NCBI GenBank assembly: GCA_024803745.1
Contig: JANJXV010000195.1
Coordinates: forward strand, 1,488,001 to 1,552,000
From: Megascapheus bottae
Taxonomy: Eukaryota > Chordata > Mammalia > Rodentia > Geomyidae
DNA: 64,000 nt
Direction: 5' to 3'
Positions 26,905 to 39,988 of this stretch are shown here, piece by piece; position 1 is the stretch's first letter; each line of letters opens with the position of its first letter. The position numbers and the translations under genes are program-made. The notes beneath the pieces are model-generated. The model was not told the origin of the DNA. It saw only the letters and a program-made list of their open reading frames with translations, and searched no databases.

Positions 26905-29900
26905 CAGAATGGAGGTGTGTGAAGTCACAGAATGGAGGTTTTTGAAATCACTGAATGGAGGTGTGTAGGCACAGAATGCAGGTGTGTGTAGTCACAGACT
27001 GGAGGTGTGTGAAGTCAAAATGTAGGTGTCGAATGTCACAATAGAGGAGTGTGAAGTCAAAGAATGGAGGTGTGTGAAGTCATAGAATGGAGGTGTGTTT
27101 AGTCAGAATGGAGGTGTGTGAAGACTGAGTGCGGGTGTGTGAAGTCATAGAATGGAGGCGTGTGAAGTCATAGAATGGAGGTTTGTGGATTCACAGAATG
27201 GAGGTGTGTGAAGTCACAGAATAGAGGTGTGTTAAGTCATAGAATGGATTTGGGTGAAGTCACAAAATGTAGGTGTGTGAAGTCAGAATGGAGGTGTGTG
27301 AAGTCAGACAATGGAGGTGGGTGAAGTCACAAAATGGAGGTGTGTGAAGTGAGAATGGAGGTTTGTGAAGTCAGAGAATGGAGGTGTGTGAAATCATAGA
27401 ATGGAGGTGTGTGAAGACATAGAATGGAGTTGTGTGAAGTCACAGAATGGAGGTGTGTGAAGTCACAGAATGGAGTTGTGTGAAATCAGTACGGAGGTGT
27501 GTGAAGTCAGAATGGAGGTGTGTGAAGTCACAGAATGGAGGTGTGTGAAGTCAGAGATTGGAGGTGTGTGAAGTCATATAATGGAGGTGGGTGAAGTCAC
27601 AGAATGGAGCTGTGTGAAGTCAGAATGGAGGTGTGTGAAGTCAGAGAATGGAGGTGTGTGAAGTCATAGAATGGAGGTTTGTGAAGTCAGAATGGAGGTG
27701 TGTGAAGTCACAGAATGGAGGTGAGTGAAGTCACAGAATGGAGGTGTGTACAGTCATAGAACGGAGGTTTTTGAAGTCAGACAATGGAGGTGTGTGAAGT
27801 CACAGAATGGAGGTGAGTGAAGTCAAAGATGGAGGTGTGTGAACTCACAGAATGGAGGTGTGTGAAGTCATAGAATTGAGGTGTGTCAAGTCATAGAACG
27901 GAGGTGTGTGAAGTCAGAATGGAGGTGTGTGGAGTCAGAATGGAGGTGTGTGAAGTCACAGACTGGAGGTGTATGTGGTCAGAGAACGGAGGTGTGTGAA
28001 GTCATAGAATGGAGGTGTGTGAAGTCATAGAATGGAGGTGTGTGAAGTCAGAATGGAGGTGTGTAATGTCAGAATGGAGGTGTGTGATGTCATAGAATGG
28101 GTGTGTGTGAAATCACAGAATGGAGGTGTGTGAAGTCACAGAATGGAGGTGTTTGAAGTCATAGAATGGAGGTGTGTGAAGTCACAGATTGGAGGTGTAT
28201 GAAGTCAGAGAACGGAGGTGTGTGAAGTCATAGAATGTAAGTGTTTGAGGTCATAGAATGGAGGTGTGTGAAGTCAGAGATCGGAGGTGTATGAAGTCAG
28301 AGATCGGAGGTGTGTGAAGTCAGAGAACGGAGGTGTGTGAAGTCATAGAATGGAGGTGGGTGAAGTGAAAAAATGGAGCTGTGTGAAGTCAGAATGGAGG
28401 TGTGTGAAGTCAGAGAATGGAGGTGTGTGAAGTCATAGAGTGGAGGTTTGTGAAGTGAGAATGGAGGTGTGTGAAGTCACAGAATGGAGGTGAGTGAAGT
28501 CACAGAATGGAGGTGTGTACAGTCATAGAACGGAGGTTTTTGAAGTCAGACAATGGAGGTGTGTGATGTCACAGAATGGAGGTGAGTGAAGTCACAGATG
28601 GAGGTGTGTGAACTCATAGAATGGAGGTGTGTGAAGTCCTAAAATGGAGGTGTGTGCAGTCACAGATTGCAGATGTGTGAAGTCACAGAATGGAGGTGTG
28701 TGAAGTCAAAATGGGGGTGTGTGAAGTCACAGAATGGTGGTGTGTGAAGTTACAGAATGGAGGTGTGTGAAGTCAAAATGGAGGTGTGTGATGTCACAGA
28801 ATGGAGGTATGTGAAGTCACAGAATGGAGGTGTGTGAAGTCACAGAATGGAGGTGTGTGAAGTCACAGAATTGAGGTTTGTGAAATCACAGAATAGAGGT
28901 ATGTGAATTCATAGAATGGAGTTGTGTGAAGTCAGAGAATGGAGGTTTGTTAAGTCACAGAATGAAGGTGTGTTATGTCACAGAATGTAGCTGTGGGAAG
29001 TCAGAGAAAGGAGGTGTGTTAAGTCACAGAATGGAGATGTGTGAAGTCACAGAATGGGGGTGTGTGAAGTCAAAATGGAGGTGTGTGAAGTCACAGAATG
29101 GAGGTGTGTGAAGTCATAGAATGGAGGTTTGTGAAGTCATAGGATGAAGGTGTGTGAAGTCACAGAATGGAGGTGTGTGAAGTCACAGAATGGAGGTTTT
29201 TGAAATCACTGAATGGAGGTGTGTGAAGGCACAGAATGCAGGTGTGTGTAGTCACAGACTGGAGGTTTGTAAAGTCAAAATGGAGGTGTCGAATGTCACA
29301 ATAGAGGAGTGTGAAGTCACAGAATGGAGCTGTGTGAAGTCATAGAATGGATGTGTGTTTAGTCAGAATGGAGGTGTGTGAAGACTGAGTGCGGGTGTGT
29401 GAAGTAATAGAATGGAGGCGTGTGAAGTCATAGAATGGAGGTTTGTGGATTCACAGAATGCAGGTGTGTGAAGTCACAGAATGGAGGTGTGTGAAGTCAT
29501 AGAATGGAGGTGGTTGAAGTCACAAAATGGAGGTGTGTGAAGTCAGAATGGAGGTGTGTGAAGTCGACAATGGAGGTGGGTGAAGTCACAAAATGGAGGT
29601 GTGTGAAGTCAGAATGGAGGTTTGTGAAGTCAGAGAATGGAGGTGTGTGAAATCATAGAATGGAGGTTGTGTAGTCAGAATGGAGGTTTGTGAAGACAGA
29701 GTGGGGGTGTGTGAAGTCATAGAATGGAGGTGTGTGAAGTCATAGAATGGAGGTGTGTGGATTCACAGAATGGAGGTGTGTGAAGTCATAGAATGGAGGT
29801 GTATGAAGTAATAGAAGGGACGTGTGTGAACTCATAGAATGGAGGTCTGTGAAGTCATAGAATAGAGGTGTGAGAAGTCATAGAAGGAAGGTTTGTGAAG

Positions 29901-32389
29901 TCACAGAATGGAGGTTTGTGAAGTCATAGAATGGAGGTTTGTGAAGTCACAGAATGGAGGTGTGTGAAGTCACAGAATGGAGGTTTTTGAAATCAACTCA
30001 ATGGAGGTGTGTGAAGACACAGAATGGAGGTGAGTGAAATCACAGAATGGAGTTGTGTGAAGTCAAAATGTAGGTGTCAGATGTCACAATGGAGGAGTGT
30101 GAAGTCACAGTTTGGAGGTGTGTGAAGTCATATAATGGTGGTGTGTGTAGTCAGAATGGAGGTGTGTGAAGAAAGAGTGGGGGTGTGTGAAGTCATAGAA
30201 TGGAGGTGTGTGAAGTCATAGAATGGAGGTGTGTGAAATGATAGAATGGAGGTGTGTGGATTCACAGAATGGAGGTGTGTGAAGTCATAGAATGGAAGTG
30301 TATGAAGTCATAGAATGGACGTGTGTGAACTCATAGTATGGAGGTCTGTGAATTCATAGAATAGAAGTGTGTGAATTTACAGATTGCAGATGTGTGAAGT
30401 CACAGAATGGAGGTGTGTGAAGTCAAAATGGGTGTGTGTGAAGTCACAGAATGGTGGTGTGTGAAGTTAGAGAATGGAGGTGTGTGAAGTCAAAATGGAG
30501 GTGTGTGAAGTCACAGAATGGAGGTATGTGAAGTCACAGAATGGAGGTGTGTGAAGTCACAGAATGGAGGTGTGTGAAGTCACAGAATGGAGGTTTGTGA
30601 AGTCACAGAATAGAGGTATGTGAATTCATAGAATGGAGTTGTGTGAAGTCAGAGAATGGAGGTTTGTTAAGTCACAAAATGAAGGTGTGTGATGTCACAG
30701 AATTTAGCTGTGGGAAGTCAGAGAAAGGAGGTGTGTTAAGTCACAGAATGGAGATGTGTGAAGTCACAGAATGGAGGTGTGTGAAGTCAAAATGGAGGTG
30801 TGTGAAGTCACAGAATGGAGGTGTGTGAAGTCATAGAATGGAGGTGTGTGAAGTCATAGGATGGAGGTGTGTGAAGTCACAGAATGGAGGTGTGTGAAGT
30901 CACAGAATGGAGGTTTTTGAAATCACTGAATGGAGGTGTGTGAAGGCACAGAATGCAGGTGTGTGTAGTCACAGACTGGAGGTGTGTGAAGTCATAGAAT
31001 GGAGGTGTGTTTAGTCAGAATTTAGGTGTGTGAAGACTGAGTGCGGGTGTGTGAAGTCATAGAATGGAGGCGTGTGAAGTCATAGAATGGAGGTGTGTTT
31101 AGTCAGAATTTAGGTGTGTGAAGACTGAGTGCGGGTGTGTGAAGTAATAGAATGGAGGCGTGTGAAGTCATAGAATGGAGGTTTGTGGATTCACATAATG
31201 GAGGTCTGTGAAGTCACAGAATGGAGGTGTGTGAAGTCATAGAATGGAGGTGGGTGAAGTCTGAAAATGGAGGTGTGTGAAGTCAGAATGTAGGTGTGTG
31301 AAGTCAGACAATGGAGGTGGGTGAAGTCACAAAATGGAGGTGTGCGAAGTCAGAATGGAGGTTTGTGAAGTCAGAGAATGGAGGTGTGTGAAATCATAGA
31401 ATGGAGGTTGTGTAGTCAGAATGGAGGTGTGTGAAGACAGAGTGGGGGTATGTGTAGTCATAGAATGGAGGTGTGTGAAGTCATAGAATGGAGGTGTGTG
31501 AATACAGAATGGAGGTGTGTGAAGTCACAGAATGGAGGTTTGTGAAGTCACAGAATGGACGTGTGTGTAGTCAGAATAGAGGTGTGTGAAGTCATAGAAT
31601 AGAGGTGTGTGAAGTCACAGAATGGAGGTGTGTGAAGTCACAGACTGGAGGTGTGTGAAGTCACAGAATGGAGGTGTGTGAAGTCACAGAAGGGAGGTGT
31701 GTGAGGTCATAGAATGGATGTGGGTGAAGTCACAGAATGGAGGTGTGTGAAGTCAGAATGGAGGTGTGTGAAGTCAGAGAATGGAGGTGTGTGAAGTCAT
31801 AGAATGGACGTGTGTGAAGTCAGAATGGAGGTGTGTGCAGGCACAGAAAGGAGGTGAGTGAAGTCACTGAATGGAGGTGTGTAAAGTCATAGAACGGAAG
31901 TATGTGAAGTCAGACAATGGAGGTGTGTGAAGTCACAGAATGTAGGTGACTGAAGTCACAAAATGGAGGTGTGTGAAGTCATAGAATGGAGGTGTGTGAA
32001 GTCATAGAATGGAGGTGTGTGAAGTTAAAATGGGTTGTGTAAAGTCACAGAATGGAGGTGTGTGAAGTCACAGAATGGAGGTTTGTGAAGTCACAGAATG
32101 GAGGTGTGTGAAGTCACAGAATGCAGGTGGGTGAAGTCATAGAATGGAGGTGTGTGAAATCAAAATGGGTTGTGTAAAGTCACAGAATGGAGGTGTGAGA
32201 AGTTACAGAATGGAGGTGTGTGAAGTCAAAATGGAGGTGTGTGATGTCAGAGAATGGAAGTAAGTGCAGTCACAGAATGGAGGTGTCTGAAGTCACAGAA
32301 TGGAGGTGTGTGAAGTCACAGAATGGAGGTTTGTGAAGACAGAGAATGGAGGTGTGTGAAGTCATAGAATGGGGGTGTGTGAAGTCAAA

Positions 32390-33143
32390 ATGGAGGTGTC
32401 GGATGTCACAATGGAGGAGTGTGAAGTCACAGAATGGAGGTGTGTGAAGTCACAGAATGGAGGTATGTGAAGACACAGAATGGAGGTGTGTGAAGTCACA
32501 GAATGGAGGTGTGTGAAGTCAAAATGGAGGTGTCGGGTGTCACAATGGAGGAGTGTGAAGTCACAGAATGGAGGTGTGTGAAGTCATATAATGGAGGTGT
32601 GTGTAGTCAGGATGGAGGTGTGTGAAGACAGAGTGGGGGTGTGTGAATTCATAGAATGGAGGTGTGTGAAGTCATAGAATGGAGGTGTGTGAAGTCATAG
32701 AATGGAGGTGTGTGGATTCACAGAATGGAGGTGTGTGAAGTCAGAATGGATGTGTGTAAAGTCAGAATGGAGGTGTCGGATGTCACAATGGAGGAGTGTG
32801 AAGTCACAGAATGGAGGTGTGTGAAGTCACAGAATGGAGGTATGTGAAGACACAGAATGGAGGTGTGTGAAGTCACAGAATGGAGGTGTGTGAAGTCAAA
32901 ATGGAGGTGTCGGGTGTCACAATGGAGGAGTGTGAAGTCACAGAATGGAGGTGTGTGAAGTCATATAATGGAGGTGTGTGTAGTCAGGATGGAGGTGTGT
33001 GAAGACAGAGTGGGGGTGTGTGAATTCATAGAATGGAGGTGTGTGAAGTCATAGAATGGAGGTGTGTGAAGTCATAGAATGGAGGTGTGTGGATTCACAG
33101 AATGGAGGTGTGTGAAGTCAGAATGGATGTGTGTAAAGTCAGA
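32390..33143 (+). repeat. 377-bp tandem satellite duplication
   Basis: Two adjacent units start at GGTGTCGGATGTCACAATGG, run through GACAGAGTGGGGG and end at a GTAAAGTCAGAATGG monomer. The marker GAAGACAGAGTGG is at 32,624 and 33,001, giving a 377-bp period. I saw no differences inside the compared stretch, so the duplication looks recent. The GACAGAGTGGGGG cassette recurs many times further right. Confidence 0.8.
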
Positions 33144-36100
33144 ATGGAAGTGCGGGAAGTCATAGAATGGAGCTGTGTGAAATCACAAAATGGAGGTTGT
33201 GAAGTCATAGAATGGAGGTGTGTCAAGTCAGAGAACGGAGGTGTGTGAAGTCAGAATGGAGGTGTGTGTAGTCAGAATGTAGGAGTGTGAAATCATAGAT
33301 TGGAGTTGTGTGAAGTCACAGAATGGAGGTGTGTGAAGTCACAGAATGGAGGTGTGTGAAGTCACAGAAGGGAGGTATGTGAAGTCATAGAATGGATGTG
33401 GGTGAAGTAACAGAATGGAGGTGTGTGAAGTCAGAATGGAGGTGTGTGAAGACAGAGAATGGAGGTGTGTGAAGTCATAGAATGGACGTGTGTGAAGTCA
33501 GAATAGAGGTGTTTGAAGTCACAGAATGGAGGTTTTTGAAATCACTGAATGGAGGTGTGTGAAGACAGAGAATGGAGGTGTGTGAAGTCACAGAATGGAG
33601 GTGTGTGAAGTCAGAATGGAGGTGTGTAAAGTCAGAGAATGGAGGTGTGTGAAGTCATAGAATGGAGGTGTGTGAAGTGAGAATAGAGGTGTGTGAAGTC
33701 ACAGAATGGAGGTTTTTGAAATCACTGAATGGAGGTGTGTGAAGACACAGAATGGACGTGTGTGAAGTCACAGAATGGAGGTGTGTGAAGTCAAAATGGA
33801 GGTGTCGGATGTCACAATGGAGGAGTGTGAAGTCACAGAATGGAGGTTTGTGAAGTCACAGAATGGAGGTGTGTGAATTCACAGAATGGAGGTGTGTGAA
33901 GACACAGAATTGAGGTTTGTGAAGTCACAAAATGGACGTGTGTGTAGTCAGAATAGAGGTGTGTGAAGTCATAGAATGGAGGTGTGCGAAGTCATAGAAT
34001 GGAGGTGTGTGAATCATAGAATGGAGGTGTGTGAAGTCAGAATGGAGGTGTGTGAAGTCACAGAATGGAGGTGTGTGAAGTCACAGAAGGGAGGTATGTG
34101 AAGTCATAGAATGGATGTGGGTGAAGTCACAGAATGGAGGTGTGTGAAGTCAGAATGGAGGTGTGCAAATTCATAGAATGGAGGTGTGAGAAGTCATAGA
34201 ATGGAGGTGTGTGAAATCATAGAATGGAGTTGTGTTAAGTCACAGAATGGAGGTGTGTGAAGTCTTAGAATGGAGGTGTGTGAAGTCATAGAATTGAGGT
34301 GTGTGAAATCATAGAATGGAGGTGTGTTAAGTCACAGAATGGAGGTGTGTGAAGTCATAGAATGGAGGTGTGTGAATCATAGAATGGAGGTGTGTGAATA
34401 CAGAATGGAGGTGTGTGAAGTCACAGAATGGAGGTTTGTGAAGTCACAGAATGGAAGTGTGTGAATTCACAGAATGGAGGTGTGTGAAGACACAGAATGA
34501 AGGTTTGTGAAGTCACAGAATGGACGTGTGTGTAGTCACAGAAGGGAGGTATGTGAAGTCATAGAATGGATGTGGGTGAAGTCACAGAATGGAGGTATGT
34601 GAAGTCAGAATGGAGGTGTGTGAAGACAGAGAATGGAGGTGTGTTAAGTCACAGAATGGAGGTGTGTGAAGTCATAGAATGGAGGTGTGTGAAGTCATAC
34701 AATGGAGGTGTGTGAAGTCACAGAATGGAGGTGTGTGAAGTCACAGACTGGAGTTGTGTGAAGTCAGAATGGAGGTGTGTGAAGTCACAGAATGGAGGTG
34801 TGTGAAGTCACAGAATGGAGGTGTGTGAAGTCACAGAAGGGAGGTATGTGAAGTCATAGAATGGATGTGGGTGAAGTCACAGAATGGAGGTATGTGAAGT
34901 CAGAATGGAGGTGTGTGAAGACAGAGAATGGAGGTGTGTGAAGTCATAGAATGGACGTGTGTGAAGTCAGAATAGAGGTGTGTGAAGTCACAGAATGGAG
35001 GTTTTTGAAATCACTGAATGGAGGTGTGTGAAGACACAGAATGGGGGTGTGTGAAGTCACAGAATGGAGGTGTGTGAAGTCAAATTGGAGGTGTCGGATG
35101 TCTCAATGGAGGAGTGTGAAGTCACAGAATGGAGGTGAGTGAAGTCATATAATGGAGGTGTGTGTAGTCAGGATGGAGGTGTGTGAAAACAGAGTGGGGG
35201 TGTGTGAATTCATAGAATGGAGGTGTGTGAAGTCATAGAATGGAGATGTGTGAAGTCATAGATTGGAGGTGTGTGGATTCACAGAATGGAGGTGTGTGAA
35301 GTCAGAATGGAGGTGTGTAAAGTCAGAATGGAAGTGCGTGAAGTCATAGAATGGAGGTGTGTGAAATCACAAAATGGAGGTTGTGAAGTCATATAATGGA
35401 GGTGTCTCAAGTCAGAGAACGGAGGTTTGTGAAGTCAGAATGGAGGTGTGTGAAGACAGAATGGAGGAGTGTGAAGTCATAGATTGGAGTTGTGTGAAGT
35501 CACAGAATGGAGGTGTGTGAAGTCATAGAAAGGAGGTGTGTGAAATCATAGAATTGGGGCGTGTGAAGTCAGGTTGAAGGTGTGTAAAGTGAGAATGGAG
35601 GTGCGTGAAGTCATAGAATGGAGGTGTGTGAATCACAGAATGGAGGTGTGAGAAATCACAGAATGGAGCTGTGTGAAGTCATAGAATGGAGGTGTGTGAG
35701 GTCATAGAATAGAGGTGTGTGAAGTCATAGAATGAAGGTTTGTGATATCACACAATGGAGGTGTACGAATTCATAGAATGGAGGTGTATGAAGTCATAGA
35801 ATGAACGTGTGTGAACTCATAGAATGCAGGTCTGTGAAGTCATACAATAGAGGTGTGTGAAGTCAGAATGGAGGTGTGCTAAGTCATAGAATGGAGGTGT
35901 GAGAAGTCATAGAATTGAGGTGTGTGAAATCATAGAATGGAGGTGTGTTAAGTCACAGAATGGAGGTGTGTGAAGTCAGAATGGAGGTGTGTAAAGTCAG
36001 AATGGAAGTGCGTGAAGTCAGAGAATGGAGGTGTGTGAAGTCACAGAATGGATGTGGGTGAAGTCACAGAATGGAGGTGTGTGAAGTCAGAATGGAGGTG

Positions 36101-38420
36101 TGTGAAGTCACAGAATGGAGGTTTGTGAACTCACAGAATGGACGTGTGTGTAGTCAGAATAGAGGTGTGTGAAGTCATAGAATAGAGGTGTGTGAAGTAA
36201 CAGAATGGAGGTGTGTGAAGTCACAGACTGGAGGTGTGTGAAGTCACAGAATGGAGGTGTGTGAAGTCACAGAAGGGAGGTTTGTGAAGTCATAGTATGG
36301 ATGGGGGTGAAGTCACACAATGGAGGTGTGTGAAGTCAGAATGGAGGTGTGTGAAGTCAGAGAATGGAGGTGTGTGAAGTCATAGAATGGACGTGTGTGA
36401 AGTCAGAATGGAGGTGTGTGCAGGCACAGAAAGGAGGTGAGTGAAGTCAAAATGGGTTGTGTAAAGTCACAGAAGGGAGGTGTGTGAAGTCACAGAATGC
36501 AGGTGACTCAAGTCACAGAATGGAGGTGTGTGAAGTCATAGAATGGAGGTGTGTGAAGTCATAGAATGGAGGTGTGTGAAGTCAAAATGGGTTGTGTAAA
36601 GTCACAGAAGGGAGGTGTGTGAAGTCACAGAATGCAGGTGTGTGAAGTCATAGAATAGAGTTGTGTGAAATCAAAATGGGTTGTGTAAAATCACAGAATG
36701 GAGGTGTGAGAAGTTACAGAATGGAGGTGTGTGAAGTCAAAATGGAGGTGTGTGATGTCAGAGAATGGAGGTAAGTGAAGTCACAGAATGGAGGTGTGTG
36801 AAGTCACAGAATGGAGGTGTGTGCAGTCACAGAATGGAGGTTTGTGAAGTCACAGAATGTAGCTGTGTGAAGTCAGAGAAAGGAGATGTGTGAAGTCACA
36901 GAATGGAGATGTGTGAAGTCACAGAATGGAGGTGTGTGAATACATAGAATGGAGGTGTGTGAAGTCATAGAATGGAGGTTTGTGAAGTCACAGAATGGAG
37001 GTGTGTGATGTCACAGAATGTAGCTGTGTGAAGTCAGAGAAAGGAGATGTGTGAAGTCACAGAATGGAGATGTGTGAAGTCACAGAATGGAGGTGTGTGA
37101 AGACACAGAATGGAGGTGTGTGAAGTCACAGAATGGAGGTGTGTGAAGTCAAAATGGAGGTGTCGGATATCACAATGGAGGAGTGTGAAGTCACAGAATG
37201 GACGTGAGTGAAGTCATATAATGGAGGTGTGTGTAGTCAGGATGGAGGTGTGTGAAGACAGAGTGGGGGTGTGTGAATTCATAGAATGGAGGTGTGTGAA
37301 GTCAGAATGGAGGTGTGCAAATTCATAGAATGGAGATGTGAGAAGTCATAGAATGGAGGTGTGTGAAATCATAGAATGGAGGTGTGTGAAGTCACAGAAT
37401 GGAGGTGTGTGAAGTCACAGACTGGAGTTGTGTGAAGTCAGAATGGAGGTGTGTGAAGTCACAGAATGGAGGTGTGTGAAGTCACAGAAGGGAGGTATGT
37501 GAAGTCATAGAATGGATGTGGGTGAAGTCACAGAATGGAGGTGTGTGAAGTCAGAATGGAGGTGTGCAAATTCATAGAATGGAGGTGTGTGAAGTCATAG
37601 AATGGACGTGTGTGAAGTCAGAATGGAGGTGTGTGTAGGCACAGAAAGGAGGTGAGTGAAGTCACTGAATGGAGGTGTGTAAAGTCATAGAACGGAAGTA
37701 TGTGAAGTCAGACAATGGAGGTGTGTGAAGTCACAGAATGTAGGTGACTGAAGTCACAGAATGGAGGTGTGTGAAGTCATAGAATGGAGGTGTGTGAAGT
37801 CATAGAATGGAGGTGTGTGAAGTTAAAATGGGTTGCGTAAAGTCACAGAATGGAGGTGTGTGAAGTCACAGAATGGAGGTTTGTGAAGTCACAGAATGGA
37901 GGTGTGTGAAGTCACAGAATGCAGGTGGGTGAAGTCATAGAATGGAGGTGTGTGAAATCAAAATGGGTTGTGTAAAGTCACAGAATGGAGGTGTGAGAAG
38001 TTACAAAATGGTGGTGTGTGAAGTCAAAATGGAGGTGTGTGATGTCAGAGAATGGAGGTAAGTGAAGTCACAGAATGGAGGTGTGTGAAGTCACAGAATG
38101 GAGGTGTGTGAAGTCACAGAATGGAGGTTTCTGAAGTCACAGAATGGAGGTGTGTGAATTCATAGAATGGAGGTGTGTGAAGTCATAGAATGGAGGTTTG
38201 TGAAGTCATAGAATGGAGGTGTGTGATGTCACAGAATGTAGCTGTGTGAAGTCAGAGAAAGGAGATGTGTGAAGTCACAGAATAGAGATGTGTGAAGTCA
38301 TATAATGGAGGTGTGTGTAGTCAGGATGGAGGTGTGTGAAGACAGAGTGGGGGTGTGTGAATTCATAGAACGGAGGTGTGTGAAGTCATAGAATGGAGGT
38401 GTGTGAAGTCATAGAATGGA

Positions 38421-39988
38421 GGTGTGTGGATTCACAGAATGGAGGTGTGTGAAGTCAGAATGGAGCTGTGTGAAGTCAGAATGGAAGTGCGGGAAGTCAT
38501 AGAATGGAGCTGTGTGAAATCACAAAATGGAGGTTGTGAAGTCATAGAATGGAGGTGTGTCAAGTCAGAGAAAGGAGGTGTGTGAAGTCAGACTGGAGGT
38601 GTGTGAAGTCAGAATGTAGGAGTGTGAAGTCATAGATTGGAGGTGTGTGAAGTCACAGAATGGAGGTGTGTGAAGTCATAGAATGGAGGTGTGTGAAGTC
38701 ACAGATTGGAGGTGTGTGAAGTCAGAGAACGAAGGTGTGTGAAGTCGTAGAATGGAGGTGTGTGAAGTGATAGAATTGAGGTGTGGGAAGTCAGAATGGA
38801 GGTGTGTAAAGTCAGAATGGAAGTGCGTGAAGTCATAGAATGGAGGTGTGTGAAATTACAGAATGGAGGTGTGTGAAATAATAGCATGGATGTGTGTGAA
38901 GTCACAAAATTGAGGTGTGTGAAGTCATAGAATGGAGGTGTGTGCTGTAAGAATGGAGGTGTGTGAAGTCAGAATGGAGGTGTTTGAAGTCACAGAATGG
39001 AGCTGTGTGAAGTCATAGAACGTACTTGTGTAAGGTCATAGAATGGAGGTGAGTGAAGTCACAGAATGGAGGTGTGTCAAGTCAAAGAATGGAGGTGTGT
39101 GAAGACATAGAATGGAGTTGTGTGAAGTCACAATGGAGGTGTGTGAAGTCATAGAATGGAGGTGTGTGAAGTCAGAATGGAGGTGTGTGAAGTCATAGAA
39201 TGGAGGTGTGTGGATTCACAGAATGGAGGTGTGTGAAGTCAGAATGGAGCTGTGTGAAGTCAGAATGGAAGTGCGGGAAGTCATAGAATGGAGCTGTGTG
39301 AAATCACAAAATGGAGGTTGTGAAGTCATAGAATGGAGGTGTGTCAAGTCAGAGAACGGAGGTGTGTGAAGTCAGACTGGAGGTGTGTGAAGTCAGAATG
39401 TAGGAGTGTGAAGTCATAGATTGGAGGTGTGTGAAGTCACAGAATGGAGGTGTGTGAAGTCATAGAATGGAGGTGTGTGAAGTCACAGATTGGAGGTGTG
39501 TGAAGTCAGAGAACGAAGGTGTGTGAAGTCGTAGAATGGAGGTGTGTGAAGTGATAGAATTGAGGTGTGGGAAGTCAGAATGGAGGTGTGTAAAGTCAGA
39601 ATGGAAGTGCGTGAAGTCATAGAATGGAGGTGTGTGAAATTACAGAATGGAGGTGTGTGAAATAATAGCATGGATGTGTGTGAAGTCACAAAATTGAGGT
39701 GTGTGAAGTCATAGAATGGAGGTGTGTGCTGTAAGAATGGAGGTGTGTGAAGTCAGAATGGAGGTGTTTGAAGTCACAGAATGGAGCTGTGTGAAGTCAT
39801 AGAACGTACTTGTGTAAGGTCATAGAATGGAGGTGAGTGAAGTCACAGAATGGAGGTGTGTCAAGTCAAAGAATGGAGGTGTGTGAAGACATAGAATGGA
39901 GTTGTGTGAAGTCACAATGGAGGTGTGTGAAGTCATAGAATGGAGGTGTGTGAAGTCAGAATGGAGGTGTGTGAAGTCATAGAATGGA
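38421..39988 (+). repeat. 784-bp tandem satellite duplication
   Basis: There are two adjacent units at 38,421-39,204 and 39,205-39,988. The stretch 38,699-38,905 recurs without change at 39,483-39,689. Rare variants kept in both include CGTACTTGTG, GTGTGCTGTAAG and GGAAGTGCGGGAAG. A visible difference is GAAAGG in the first unit against GAACGG in the second (near 38,573 and 39,357). The near-identity indicates a recent event. Confidence 0.85.

Larger units (their letters stand above)
21804..29400 (+). repeat. 1.1-kb higher-order units
   Basis: A unit of about 1.11 kb is marked by CGGAGGTTTTTGAAG followed by TCAGACAATGG, then TTGCAGGTG or TTGCAGATG, then GAATGTAGCTGTGGGAAG, and ends at the AGACTGAGTGCGGG variant. 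The end marker lies at 22,781, 23,890, 26,014 and 27,122, and again near 29,385. The first and second pairs are each 1,108-1,109 bp apart, and the pairs are 3,233 bp apart. Two-unit blocks were therefore themselves duplicated. Shorter relatives of the end marker occur twice near 31,040-31,125. Confidence 0.75.
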
